Positions 23,730 through 36,014 of a stretch of DNA of 64,000 nucleotides are shown here, one piece after another. Origin of the DNA: Rhizopus arrhizus (Eukaryota > Mucoromycota > Mucoromycetes > Mucorales > Rhizopodaceae); the NCBI GenBank assembly GCA_024220505.1, contig JAKZZE010000010.1, positions 1,612,001 through 1,676,000 on the forward strand. The letters run 5' to 3'. Position numbers and translations under genes: made by a program. Every line of letters begins with the position of its first letter. Within the stretch, counting starts at the first letter, position 1. Below the pieces are notes generated by a model that saw nothing but the letters and a program-made list of their open reading frames with translations, was not told the DNA's origin and did no database searches.

Positions 23730-25463
23730 ATGTTTCGACGTTTTTCTTCTTCAGCTTTTAAAAATATGAATTTTACATACAAAGAAGCGGTAGAAAAATT
23801 AAATTCTTTACAGTCCAACGCTGCGCTTTTAGAACAACTTCGTAAGGCTGGTCCTCGTATGAGCGAACGTAGTTTACCCGAGATGAGGGAACACTTTAGA
23901 CGTATTGGTTATGAACCCAAGGACTTTGATAAGCTTAATTTAATCCATGTGGCGGGAACTAAAGGTAAGGGGTCTACCTCAGCCCTCACTCAATCGATCT
24001 TGCACAACTATGATCCTACCATCAAGACTGGTCTGTTTACCTCCCCCCACTTGGTTGCTGTGCGCGAACGGATACGTATCAATGGCGAACCGATCAGCGA
24101 GGAATTATTTGCAAAATATTCTCAAGATGTCTGGGAGAGATTAGAGGCTACAAAGGAAGAGGCTATTCGCGCTATGGATTTGTCAGACAGCGATAAAAAT
24201 GAATTGATTAAAAATTCAAGGAAACATCCAGATAAGCCTATTTATTTTAGATATCTGACTTTGGTAGCCTTGCATGCATTTATACAAGAAAAGGTAAAAG
24301 AAAAAAACATAAACTGGGGTTTAAGAGTGATGAAGAGGATGAAATCTCAACCCTTTTTGTATAGGTTGATTGCGCTATTTTGGAAGTGGGTGTAGGTGGC
24401 GAATATGATTCAACTAATATTATTGAAAAACCTGTTGCCTGTGGTATTACTGCCTTAGGACTAGATCATGTTTCTATTCTTGGAAACACGATCGATCAAA
24501 TTGCATGGCACAAATCTGGTATCATTAAGGTAAAAGAAAGAAAAAAATTAGAGAAATAATAACTGATGATTATAAAAGCCTAATGTACCAGTTGTTTGTT
24601 TTGAACAATTACCTGAAGCTATACAAGTAGTTCAACAAAGAGCTCAAGAAAAAAATGCACCATTAACAATTTTATATAAAAGCCAAGTTTCAAATCTAAA
24701 CGGTATTGAAATCGGTAAGTCCTTTTTGTGTGAATCGAGTGAAAAAGAACCCTTGTTAACAAAAAAAAAAAAAATAGGGTTGGCAGGTGAACATCAGAAA
24801 TATAACGCATTAATTGCAATTGAATTATGTAAAATCTGGCTAAAGTCTATGGCAGGCATCGAATTCAAAGAGGTTATTCCTGAGGAGTTCAAAAAGGGAT
24901 TAAAAAATGTGACATGGCCTGGCCGTGGACAGCTACTTGATATCAGCCATACCAAATATGCATCAGAAGGTACAAACGCAACCTGGTTTTTGGACGGCGC
25001 TCATACTATTGAAAGCCTTGAAGTATGTGCTGCATGGTTTGAGCAAGCACTGAAGCAAAGGAAGGAAGAGGGTCATCGTATCTTAGTCTTTAACTGCACT
25101 CATGGTCGTGATAGTGACCGATTACTTCAAGTGATGTCAAATATACAACCAGCAGTTCATTTTGATGATGTGGTCTTTACAACCAATGTCACTTTTAAGG
25201 AAGGATATACCACAGATAATACCAACAATAATGTCTCAGCAGAGGAAGTCACTTCTGTACAGAAAACATTAGCTACAAGTTGGGTCGCTCAAAACCCTGC
25301 ATTCCCTAAAGATCACGTTCATGTGGTGGATTCAATTGAAGAAGCTGTTGAATTTGCTATAGCTCGATCAAAGCAGGTGACAAAACGCGTTCAAGTACTG
25401 ACAACAGGTAGTTTAATTATGGTGGGTAATACGTTGACTGTACTTGGGTTCAAACCTCAGTAA
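23730..25463 (+). CDS. MET7: Folylpolyglutamate synthase
   Basis: This enzyme adds glutamates to folates so that they are retained and can serve methionine synthase and one-carbon metabolism. Four exons (23730-24293, 24365-24529, 24579-24714, 24778-25463) join in frame to 516 residues, normal for the family. The Mur-ligase-type ATP loop [12 protein letters not shown] is at about 74-85, followed by [20 protein letters not shown] (folate/omega loop), [34 protein letters not shown], the GEHQKYNA motif and [11 protein letters not shown] near the C-terminal domain. The first 12 residues ([12 protein letters not shown]) are Arg/Ser-rich with no acidic residue, like a mitochondrial presequence, and Met13 begins the conserved region. 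Alternative starts could therefore supply mitochondrial and cytosolic forms, as in other eukaryotes; that part is inference. Confidence 0.93.
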
Positions 25464-25931
25464 TGCCTCTATTATTTTCATAAATACAAGATCATAATGA
25501 ATATATTGGATGCATATATAAAAAAACTTCATAAATAGAAATAAGGTACCAAGAGGTTGTGCTTTTGATTTTTAATTTTTGTAAAACAATAAAGCATGAT
25601 ACTACATTTAAAAATTTTTCTTTACAAACAGGCCCACATCCTAATAAGTATTAAAAACTGATGTAAGAAAGAAAGAGATTTGCAAAGAACTGTAAAGAAT
25701 ATCAATGACTCATAAGGCATGATGCAAAGGTGTTATTAAAGTCGACTAAAGATTGAGATAAAAAACGAAAGCAAATTACCCAATGAATGTGGGCGAAACA
25801 ACATAATAAGCAGTGATTAAAATGGCTGTCGAAAAGGAAAAAAAAAAAAAAAATCATAAAAAAATCATCTTTAGCAATAAGTATAGAGTATTGGATAAGG
25901 ATGATGGGAGCAAAGAGACGAAAAAAAAGTA

Positions 25932-26233
25932 TCACAGCTTATTAACGGGTTCAGGATCAGTAACCTCAAATCGCAATTCCTGAGAGTAAGAATATATATA
26001 GTTTTCTTGTAAACTAAAAGGAAAGGATCACTAGCCTGCAAATGAGCAATTCTCAAATAGAGCGACAAGGGTAAAGCGTTTCTTAAATAAGGCAAAGTAC
26101 CATAGAAAGTGATGGAAAGTGGAAAGAGCTGAATTGTTTTAAAGTAGTTGCATACTTTCCAGATATAACCTTTCACATAAAAAAACACAATCCTTACATA
26201 AGTACTGGCAGACTTTGTTTCATTCATAATCAT
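25932..26233 (-). CDS. Small hydrophobic hypothetical protein
   Basis: I do not recognise this. The frame from 26233 encodes a hydrophobic/aromatic segment ending PYLRNALPLSLYLRIAHLQ at 26036. A 56-nt segment (25980-26035) with a GC donor and a CAG acceptor then joins in phase to ELRFEVTDPEPVNKL and a stop at 25932 (about 81 residues). Retaining the segment instead gives about 120 residues ending at 25871. A further 69-nt GT..AG intron inside the first part is possible. It lies 100 bp downstream of the MIR1 stop on the same strand. It could also be a chance ORF in the 3' region. Confidence 0.3.
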
Positions 26234-26333
26234 CGTCTAAAATGGAATCTATTTATTTGTATTCCTCTCTTTAAAAACAAAAACACATCAACTAAAGGTT
26301 TTTTTTTGTATGTGTTGTATATAAATAAGTAGC

Positions 26334-27715
26334 TTAGTTGTTAACCTTGGCAATTTCAACACCGCCAGTAGCACCCAAGACACGCTTGATGTCACCGTAG
26401 ATGGCGCTATAAAAGGAATTAGAGCACTGCCTCATAAAAACTATAAAAAATCACTTACAATTGACCAGCAGTAAGGGTGGCAACCATGACAATACGGGGA
26501 CCAAGACCCAAGAAGAGACCCTTAGGTCCGAGTTGCTTAGCCATACCAATAAGACGAGAAGTGAGAGATTCACCTTCAGCACCCTTTTGCTTGTTAATCT
26601 TGGACAACAAGGTATCAGCAGGTTGAGAAACAATGGCAGCAACAGTACCAGCAATGATACCAGCACCAAGGTTAACGGTGGTCATGGTAGAAGGAGCGAG
26701 TTGATCCTTGGGAGTACCGATGGACTTCAAGATCATTTCACTATTTATAATCAGTATCTTGTTCCTAAATGAGAATAAAGCAACTTACGTGGCACGTTCA
26801 TAAACAACAAACTTGGCCATGGTATAAGGAACTTGCTTCAACAAGATAGGACCGAAACCAGAGTAGAAACCCTTGATGGCACCTTCTTCCTTCAAGATCT
26901 TGCTGAAACCAGAAAGAAGACCAGAGGCAAAGGTAGGTTGAGAGACGAGACGAATACGAGTGGCTTCCAAAGGACAGAGAGCAACGTCAGCAAAGAATTC
27001 AGCAATAGCAGAAGAACCAAGGTAAATGGCAGTACGGTTTTCAGAGGCCTTTTCGACACCAACCATATCAATGAAGGTCTTCTTCCAGAATTCGTAACCA
27101 CCAAACTTGAAGGCACCTTGCAAGAAGTAACCAGCAGCAGTAGGACCGAAACCGGTCAACAAGGCACCAGCACCTTCGGATTGAACAACTTGACGGAAAC
27201 CGGCAATCATACCCTATATTCATATCGTTTACTTTAGTCAGGTCCTCTCCTTCTTCTTTTTTTCTTCTTTTTTTACCTTGTTGTAAACTTCAGGAGATAA
27301 TTGGATTCTGGTCTTAACAACATCAACAGGAGTCTATGCAAAATATTAATAAACAAATAAGTCCTTTTTAATTCTGTGTATTCGTATTTACCCTATTTTA
27401 ATTAAATATTAGCTTACTGATAAAGCGATATAAAGAGATCTACTTACATAGCACCGTGAGTGATACCACAACAGAGGGCACCAGCAATAGCAAAACGAGC
27501 ATAGAGGTTAGCACCGGTGGGGGCAGCAGAGTCGTTGGCAGGGGAAGGAACGATGAAGTTCTTCTTAAAGCTTGTTGAGAAGGGAACATTGCTATTAGGA
27601 GGAAGTTTGTAAGAAAAAGAAGGGGAATTAGCGAAACTACGCTAAAATTTTTTATATCTCAAGGTCCCCCCGCCCTGAATAATGCTTTCCGGATAACAGT
27701 CACAATAGAATTCAT
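26334..27715 (-). CDS. MIR1: Mitochondrial phosphate carrier
   Basis: An SLC25-family carrier that imports phosphate into the mitochondrial matrix for ATP synthesis. Exons on the minus strand are 27715-27704, 27641-27448, 27392 (a single base), 27333-27277, 27213-26789, 26740-26459 and 26406-26334, giving 347 residues. The three carrier signatures are present: TPVDVVKTR (about 70-78), CPLEATRIR and QPADTLLSK. The segments [25 protein letters not shown] and [20 protein letters not shown] are close to yeast Mir1. The Met before TPVD is split AT/G, and the G is supplied only if 27392 is a one-base exon. The 12-nt first coding exon is the weakest part of the model because its donor GTGACT is weak. 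Introns are 48-63 nt. Confidence 0.9.
27392..27392 (-). other. Putative 1-nt micro-exon of MIR1
   Basis: The flanking minus-strand sequence is AAAATAG, then G, then GTAAAT. The upstream intron (27393-27447, 55 nt, GTAAGT donor, internal GCTAAT branch-like site) and the downstream intron (27334-27391, 58 nt, ATTAAT branch-like site) are both of normal size for this window. Without the base the frame fails. Confidence 0.6.
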
Positions 27716-29454
27716 TTTTAAAAGTAAACCTATTAACGAACCCTTTGTTTATTCTTTCTTTTTTTTGGATAAAAACAGTAAAATGTATTGGTCTAGTTTG
27801 GTTTATGTTTTAACAAATGAGTGAATAGTTTGGTTTTAAGCGTCGATTTTATTTTTTCAGAGATAAGGTCGACGTCATTAGCATGAAGATATGCCGGAGT
27901 CTCTTCCGCATTTAACCGACAAGTGAAGATTCAAAGTAAAGTTCTTTATTTGGAAACCTAGTAAAATGAATTCAATAAAATTTATTACTTTTTTCTCCTT
28001 TCTTGTGCAGAGTGCTTATGGGTTCAGATAACGCATTTTAAAAATTCGAGTAGCAGAAAGTACAAATTTCAGTAGCACTTTTAAAGCTAGTAGCGCTTTT
28101 CAAAAATCCAATAGTGTTTTTTAAAACTTTATGTAGCGCTTTAAAAAACTCTGATAAACGTTTTTCAAAAATTTCAATAGCGCACCTGAAGGTTTATTAG
28201 TGCCATTCAAACTTTTAATCAGCGTATTTGCAGTAATAATGATCCTACTTAACAATTGCAAAAAGCGTATTTAAAAAACAAAGTAATGATAATTTTAACT
28301 GAATTTTTAGAAAATTGTAAATAAGGTAAGGCGTTTATCTAACATAATATTGTGTAAGCTTAATGATCTTTTCATGTGTATCTACAAGTAGGAGGATTTC
28401 AACGATAAAGGCAAGGTTTCTAAGAGAAAACATAATGGTGTACAAGAAATAGGAAATATATATGAAAAGAATGAAAGTGATATTGTAAATCAAATTAAGG
28501 GTATACAAATAAGTTACTGAAACAAAAAGCTCTAACATGATCTAACAAAGATTCCATTTTATTTTTTCCTTAGAAATCTAATGTTTAGCTAGTTTGGCTG
28601 AAGTTTTTAATCAATTATTAGACCGTGTTTCATCCATTCAAGTAATTAATTAAAGCATGAAACTAAACTTTTATCTAACCAATGAGTTTATTTATCTTTC
28701 TTTATTAGTCCTGAGGCGAGCAACGTAATCCGTTCTGGCAAGGGAATTTCATCAAGACCTTATTTAAATAAAGAACTGTATATTTAACATGATTCATAGA
28801 TACAGCCAAACACTAATTTCCTTTAAATCCATCCCTTTTCGGTAAATCATCAATCATGTATGTGATCAAGATAGGAAGCTCAGCAAAATATTATTCAATT
28901 TGTGTTAATGTGGAAAAGCGCTTTATTCTAGTTAATCGAGTCATAGGCACTCACGATGATTTTTAAATGAGAGAACTATTAGTTATTTCTTTCTATCCTT
29001 TTTCTTTAAAAAGTCATGGTAAACCTTGGCAAGCTCAGATTCAGATGGGCACAAAAACTAATGAAAAGATACTTAAGACAAGGATAATTTGGTGTTTCTT
29101 TTTTAATAGTGAGCCTGACCATTCTTTGTTTCTTTATAAAAAATAGCAAACAAGAAAAAAAGGAATTTGATTGATTTAAAATGTATATCGACATAAAGAA
29201 TTGCAAAGTCTGAAAATGATTCAATTTATCGAAATTGCACTTGAGAGATGCCTTAACCATAGTGTAAAGAGATTCAGAAAACCACCACTTGATGTCGTAA
29301 ACATTGTAATAGATTAATTAAATGAATCAATGACCAAAACGTCACTTGATAAATGAATAGACTCGTCTTTAACATTACTATATCACAGAATAAACAAATC
29401 GCAACAAATACAAAGCATTTTTGTTTTATTATTAAAAGACTGGATTTTATTTAT
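27716..29454. other. Intergenic; degenerate short tandem repeat at about 28040-28215
   Basis: No gene is supported. About 28040-28215 holds six or more spaced variants of a TAGCGCTTTT(C)AAAAAT word, roughly every 25-35 nt. The remainder is AT-rich. Confidence 0.55.
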
Positions 29455-31751
29455 TTAAACAGTACCAACAATTTCATCTGCCTTTTGTAAGGCCTCAATC
29501 ATCTTTTTGCATTCTTTTCTTCTTTGCTTTGTTAAGTCTGATTCTTGCAACAATTCATCTAATACTTCCACCTTGTAAAGCTCAGTTAATAATTCCCTTT
29601 GGAGTTCTTCTTTAGCATGGTTAACAAGGTTTAACATAATAGCTTTAGGAACCATGTCAATCATTGTACGTTTTACGATATCATAGTAAGATTGAATCAA
29701 CAACTCTATTAAGAAATATAAATTCTTTTGTTTCCATTAACCTTTTTTTTTCATTTTACTAATCACTTCTGTTTCCATGTGCTCTCTATCTGATAAAGCA
29801 CCGGTTGCTTTCAATGTTGTAGGAGGCTATATATAATGTTAGTATTTTACATTCAAACAGAGAAAAAGAACTTACTGCTTCTAATAAGGGTGAAGCTGAT
29901 TTTTTGGTGGTGCTGGCTTTTTTATTATTCGAAAAGAAACTTCCAAAGAGTGATCCATTGCTATCAGTTTCTGGCGTGGATGAAGCAGCTAAAACACCAT
30001 TGGATGGTGTCTTTGGCTTTGTCTCTTTAGTCATACGCTCGTTTACCATAGCAATGGCTTGATGTCCATTTAAAAAGTGAGGATGAGCTGTGTTGATATA
30101 GCATGCCTCCATTCTATAAAATATTTAGCTTGTAAATAGAAAACGCGTATACTACTTACGCTACAAGATCGGTTACTAATTTAGAAGTTGGCTGAAGTGC
30201 CTTTTTGAAAAAGACAAGTACTACTTGATAAAACTTGTCTTTAAGTGCAGGGAATCGTTTGAAGAATTGCTTAGTTAACAACTGGCCGAGAATTCGTACA
30301 AGTTCATCATAGACCATGTTGATGCATTTTATGCTGGGCTCTTCCAATCGCGTTATCTGTTGCTTGATGATCAACTCAAAGGCAGTTGTGGCCACAAAAA
30401 GAGCAGGAGATGGACCAGAAGAATTGTATAGAATAGTACGTATATCAACATCTTTAATTTGATCCAGAGGGTCTATACTCTTCACACCAGAGGCATACAA
30501 TTCATGGAAAACAAAGCTGATACGAGCACCACCCGAGAGCTCAAAACTCGAGAGATCACCCGAAGTACCGTCGATGATGGTTCTAAACTCTGTACAAAAC
30601 TCTGTAATGATATTTAGTACCATATTAGCTCTGTTCGCCGGTTGATCTTCCATAGGGTCACCCAAAGTCCAGAGCTCTTGTTGATACTTGACGAGGGCCG
30701 ATTGAATCTTGCCTTTGATTTCAGGAAGGGTGTTACGGATATGATGCATTAAGATTGTATTCAGCTTTCTTGCTAAAAAGGGTGTACCACAATATTGTGC
30801 CTTAGATTTGTAAGCAGGGTGATTCTCAAAATATTCACGTTCGGCATCCAAAGCACGCTTGATCGATTTCTTGTTTTCAATATCCCTCTGACCACGGTTC
30901 ACCACAGGCACATATCCCAAACGAAGTGGGATCACACGGCCAGCCAAGATATCAATCACATCTGTTCCTTGATCCATCAAATCCACCTTGGTCAAGACAC
31001 CAATTGTTCGAAGTCCCTCAGGATCCACTTCACGTGCTAGTTTAAGTCCGTCTGAGTTAGCCAAGTCGGTATTGGCTGCTGTAACAGCCAAGATGATAGC
31101 ATTGGGTTTAGTGATAAATTTAGTCAACATTTCACGAATCTGCTTCTCGATATCCTTTGGTTGATCTCCTACAGGAACCTTTGTAAGGCCAGGCAAATCG
31201 ATCAACGTCAAAGTGAGCACGTTAGGTGAAAAGATGCGCAGATTGATCGGTTGAGGTGAAATGCCCAGATTTTTGCCTGTTTTGAGTTCTGTATCCTTTA
31301 CGATCTCTTGGCGTATTTTATCAAAGTCGTAAAACTTTTGGCCTGGCAAGTGAAGAAATTCTCCCCATTCTTGTTGGTCAGGGTTGTCAGTGTCTTTTGC
31401 TGGTCTGTGAATTAGTTGCAGTACCTGCGTACGTTATGTATGCGTCAGTTGACTTTCAAAAAACGATAAGGTGTGTATAGTTTATATACCAAAGGTCGAC
31501 GAGTGACAATGCCCGTGCCACGAGGAAGGAAATCACGCCCGACAATATTTTCTAAAACTGAACTTTTACCGCTAGATTGAGAACCAATGACAGCAATTTG
31601 AGGTAAATCAACTGGATTATGAACACCTACTGTTGTGAAAGCATCTTGCAGTTTATTGACTATAAAAAATACATTAGTATCGTAAAAGCAGAACAAATAA
31701 CTAAAGAAGACGGTCTTTACCTGTTTTAATTAACTGTGAATCCATACTCAT
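29455..31751 (-). CDS. VPS1: Dynamin-related GTPase Vps1
   Basis: A large GTPase that polymerises on membranes to drive scission in Golgi-endosome-vacuole traffic and peroxisome division. Six exons (31751-31721, 31659-31490, 31424-30160, 30113-29876, 29826-29760, 29705-29455) join in frame to 673 residues, close to yeast Vps1. GTPase motifs are G1 GSQSSGKSS (36-44), G2-region [12 protein letters not shown]3 DLPGLTK (143-149) and G4 TKVD (212-215). The dynamin middle domain follows, ending [20 protein letters not shown]. After a variable Ser/Lys-rich insert comes the GTPase effector domain ([19 protein letters not shown], with ELLTELYK and LLQES). There is no PH or Pro-rich domain, which fits Vps1 and excludes classical dynamin. 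Dnm1 is the main alternative. Confidence 0.93.
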
Positions 31752-34184
31752 CTTTTGTAAATTATAAGGTATAAAGAAAAGAAAAGAAAAAAACAGTGTA
31801 ACTGAAGTGACGAAACAAGGAATTTGAATTTTTCTCTTTCAGATAATTTTCTATTTTTTATTAAAGGCAGCGTACCCCTTCATGAAACTATGACAACGAG
31901 CCCATGATGACCTAAAGCTGTTATTCATATACCTTGTATCACAACAAGAGAAGCAGCTCTAATTTCGCTTATAATATTTACTTTGTTTGTATACATGTTA
32001 CTGCGGATAATAATATGATCACTATCATTGTCTGTATACGCTTTTATCACCATCATCCATCGTTAAGAAGGTAGTGTTTTAGCGAATTTGTCACTACTGC
32101 TACCTTTGTTTGCATAAAATTGGTACTGACATATTTGATAATGTGATGAATAGATATGTTCTCGAAAAGCAAATAGAACAATGATTCTTATATCCTACTC
32201 CTGCATATATGTCTATATTATTTATTTATAGTAAACTCAGTATGATAACTACCTCCTGAACTGCAGCTATCAAAGTTGATGGCTGTGATTAAGCAGCTCA
32301 TGCTGATATATTGGGCATTTCCTATTGTGAATTTTCCATTATCATACACTAGCAGTTAAGATAAATGAAGAATTGAAACTGGTAAGGCAAACGGAACTTG
32401 TAATATTTGTCTTTTTAAAGTTTTCTTTACTACCTTCCAGTTGTAACAAAAATTGAAGGGAAATGATAACATGATTTTTGATGCAATAAATATAATATCA
32501 TTGGTGCGGAGTTTAAATAACCGTTTTCTGTTTCCTTTCAGAACAAGTAGTATTGCATGTGCTTAATCATGGTGTAGTAGTACTTACAATAATCAAAATT
32601 AAAATTCAATATTTTTATACTTTTCTAAGACTCACAGTTCAGTTTATATAACTACAGATATCATTAAATCATATATACCTTATATGTTGCTAATCAGGTA
32701 GCAATAAGCCTGTATGTCTATTTTCCTTTATAAATGCTGTCAAGTTGCTTTCAAGTAAAGTTCAACTCCTCTTTCATTAACTCATAAATTCTTTAATGCC
32801 TTTTTTCAGTGCTTTCATCACTAATCTGCTATCTGAAAAATAAATTCTATGAAGAGAAAATAATATGATTTCTTTTCACAATATATAATTTTAGTAGACA
32901 GCCTATAAAAACATTGAAAAGCTGTTACAGATAATGAAAGTCATTATTAGTTGGAAGATAAAAATTCACGACGACTAAAATTATCTCATAAAAAGTATGA
33001 ACAAAGGGCCCAAGTTAATATTAAAGTATAAAACCATAACAAGCAATATAACTCTTCTTAGTTATATTTTTCAGGCACCATTGAAGAACATTTAAAATTT
33101 CCATGGAATTATCAATGCACACGAAATATAATTGCTTAAAAAAAATAATTCATTGAGACTATAAAGGAAGCTTCCATTGATTTTGCAAAAAAAAAAAAAC
33201 TGAAATAACCATATCAACATGCAAGGTTCTGAGGTAGTAGCAAAAAGACAGAACTCAAATATTGACGATAACAGCATAATTGAAAACAATGAAGCATAGT
33301 GGTTTTATGCAATCTCTTTTAAACTTTATTGCTTAAGAGTAAGGGTACTTGAATATTATATTTCATTCCTATTTCTTGATAGTTTGTAGATCATACCGAT
33401 TTGTTAAATTGTTAGGTGTTTTATAAAGTGCCTTGTAATAAAACCAAGTTGTATGATGTTTTTATAATTTTTATGACAAGGCTTTTATGCTTTGCTTTTG
33501 CAATGTTTCTCATAGTAATTCTGTGCATATCCTGAAAGTTTATAAACTCTGATGTTTTACGCACCTTTTTTGTTTACTATATTCTTTAGCATCTTACACA
33601 GTTTACTTCAAAAACAAACTCATAGCTATGCTTTACAGTACATTATACTGAGGCTCAAGTAACAGTAAAAGTGTCTATTAAATGATCGTTGTACTGATAG
33701 TGGAATTGATAAAAACTTCGGTTTTAGCTCAGTGATTATGTCAAAAGACATTGACCATAAAGTGAAACTAAAATAACGAATGATAAAGGGTCCTTTTGAC
33801 ATTTTCTAATAATGCAGTATCGAATTTGAGCACAATGTTGAAATTGTTAAAAACCCATCCATGAAAATTTGCGGTGCAAGCTAATGTCTTTAGCTTTACT
33901 TTCGAAACACTCTCGATTTACTCTTGAAATATTAGTAATCATCATGGAAAGCTAGAAAGATAATGGTCCTTTAAAACTAGATTTGATAAATCCTGAAGTA
34001 ATTACAGATTGTCTTATCATTGCAATCATAATTAAACATAACCATAAGTTGAATGAAAAAGAAACTTCTTAAAGAGAGTCGATGCAATAAAGATTTACAG
34101 TACCTTAAATTTTAAAACTCATTCGATTTTTATTTTTTAAATTACTCTTTAATTTAAACTTTTTTCTTACTTCTTCAAAGAAAG
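31752..34184. other. 2.4-kb AT-rich intergenic region
   Basis: I see no gene, RNA gene or clear repeat; stops are frequent in all frames. Confidence 0.6.
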
Positions 34185-35871
34185 ATGCCATTTGGTTTTA
34201 ATCACGAACTGGTTTGTTTAATATCTAGAAGTGCTCTTTGGTCTTTCTTCTCTGATATTGAGCTTCAAGATGTATTTAACGTACCTTCAGAGTCTCAACC
34301 CCTTATTGTGTAAAAAAGGAAAGAAAAGTATGCTTATCTAATATACTAATCTTTTCTAATACAGGGCAGCTACTCACCATAACATGATCATCGATCCTGC
34401 TGTGCTCTCTGTATCATTCCCCAAACAACGTCGTCTTCACTACTGGGCCAAGGATTCAATGTTCAAGTTACCTTATGTAGCTGCATTTTTACATGACTGC
34501 GGTGTTGTACCTGTGGATAGAAAGACAAAAAATAATGCACAGCTTTATGCTGCTACTTTTGAAGTTCTGAAGCTAGGTGAAGCAGTGGCTGTGTTTCCTG
34601 AAGGTACAAGTCATACTTTACCGAGATTAGGTGCCTTTAAGGATGGCACAAGTTTTGTAAGCAAAAACTAACATATTTTAAAATCAATCAAATTTAAACA
34701 ACTTTGATAGGCTGCTTTGGAATATGCTAAAATAGCAGAGCAAGAAAAACAAGGACAATTTGCCCCTGTATTGCCTGTTGGTATAGTTTATCCAGAAAAA
34801 TCAAAATATAGAAGTACTGTAATTGTAAAGTAAGTAAAAATAAAGCAATGCTCGTTCATTCAATTTAAAAATATATATTTGTGTGTATTCATAGATATGG
34901 TAAGCCTATTTCTGTTGAACCTTATTTACCACTTTATTTGGAAGATCCGAAAAAAGCAGCTAAACAGTTGACAAAGGCAATTGAGAATGCTATAGAGAGA
35001 ATCACCGTGAATGCACCAGATTGGAATAGCAAATATGCGGCAGATATGGCGAGATGGCTACTATTTCCTGGAGAAAACGGTTTAATGAAAGACTATATAT
35101 TAATCACTCAGAGGTACGTTAGGCTTACAACACATCAACAGTGTTTAATTAATTATTAACAGTTTAATCAATGGTATGAATGCACTTGCTATAGAAGATG
35201 TCGAAGTTGCCAAACTTCAAAAGAGTCTTGTTGTATATAAATTAGAGCTTGAATCCTTACTACTCAAAGACAATCATATTGCAAAGTACAATGAAAAAGA
35301 AATTACACCTATTTCGACCACCATTGAACTTTTACATCGTACAGCAGCTTGTTTGATTGATCTTCCTTTATTTTTTCCAGGGCTTGTTGTCCATTTGCCA
35401 CTCTATGTAGCAGGTTACTACGCTGGTCAGTGTGAGATTTATGAAGAAGTGCGAGCACAGAATAAGATCCTCTATGGTATGATTTTGATTTCCATTATTT
35501 ATTTGTCAGCTTTCATTTGGGGTTGGTTTTCCTTGTTTTCAGGCACCTTTTTTGGCTTCTTTTGTGCTTTAGCAACTTTAGGAATATTCATGTGGTACCA
35601 TATTGTGTCTATTGACGAGCGTTATGAAGGTTTTAAAGATTTGCAAGGTCGTTGGCGTCTGTTTGATGCAGTTGTGCTTGGTAGAGGCATGTGGAGAAGA
35701 AAAGAACGCATATTAAAATTGAAAAGGCTCCGTACAGAATGTTTGGCAGAAGTACGCAAGATGATCATGACATATAAGTCAAAAAATGAAGATATTCATA
35801 CTACATGGTTATCCATCTGTCAAAAAAGGAGCGATATCTCTAAACATCAAATTAAAAGAAAGAACTTTTAA
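34185..35871 (+). CDS. PlsC-type acyltransferase, glycerol-3-phosphate acyltransferase-like (Gpt2/Sct1 group)
   Basis: The likely reaction is acylation of glycerol-3-phosphate (or dihydroxyacetone phosphate), the first step of phospholipid and triacylglycerol synthesis, at the ER membrane. Five exons (34185-34309, 34365-34656, 34711-34829, 34895-35113, 35163-35871) join to 487 residues. Acyltransferase block I is HHNMIID (His47-x4-Asp52), block II is near GVVPVDRK (about 88-95), block III is FPEGTSH (119-125), and block IV is the PVLPVGIVY segment. The C-terminal half has two or three membrane segments (LPLFFPGLVVHLPLYVAGYY and YGMILISIIYLSAFIWGWF with the following stretch). It is shorter than yeast Gpt2/Sct1 (about 740-760), lacking their insertion between blocks and their long tail. 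No membrane segment precedes the catalytic block, so an upstream exon may be missing. Confidence 0.82.
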
Positions 35872-36014
35872 AACAATATGAATGGACTAAATAAAATAAA
35901 ATGAAAATTGCGGTCTTTAAAACGAAATTTTGTTTTGCCGAATCAAAAAAAAAACCCTCCTCAACATGCGATACAGAAACTCCTTCCCTTTTCACCGAGC
36001 ATTCGAGATACATT

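Noticed and set aside
26455..27237. Several 90-140-codon frames on the plus strand and in other minus frames over MIR1
   Set aside because: They are shadows of the GC-richer, biased codons of the carrier gene.
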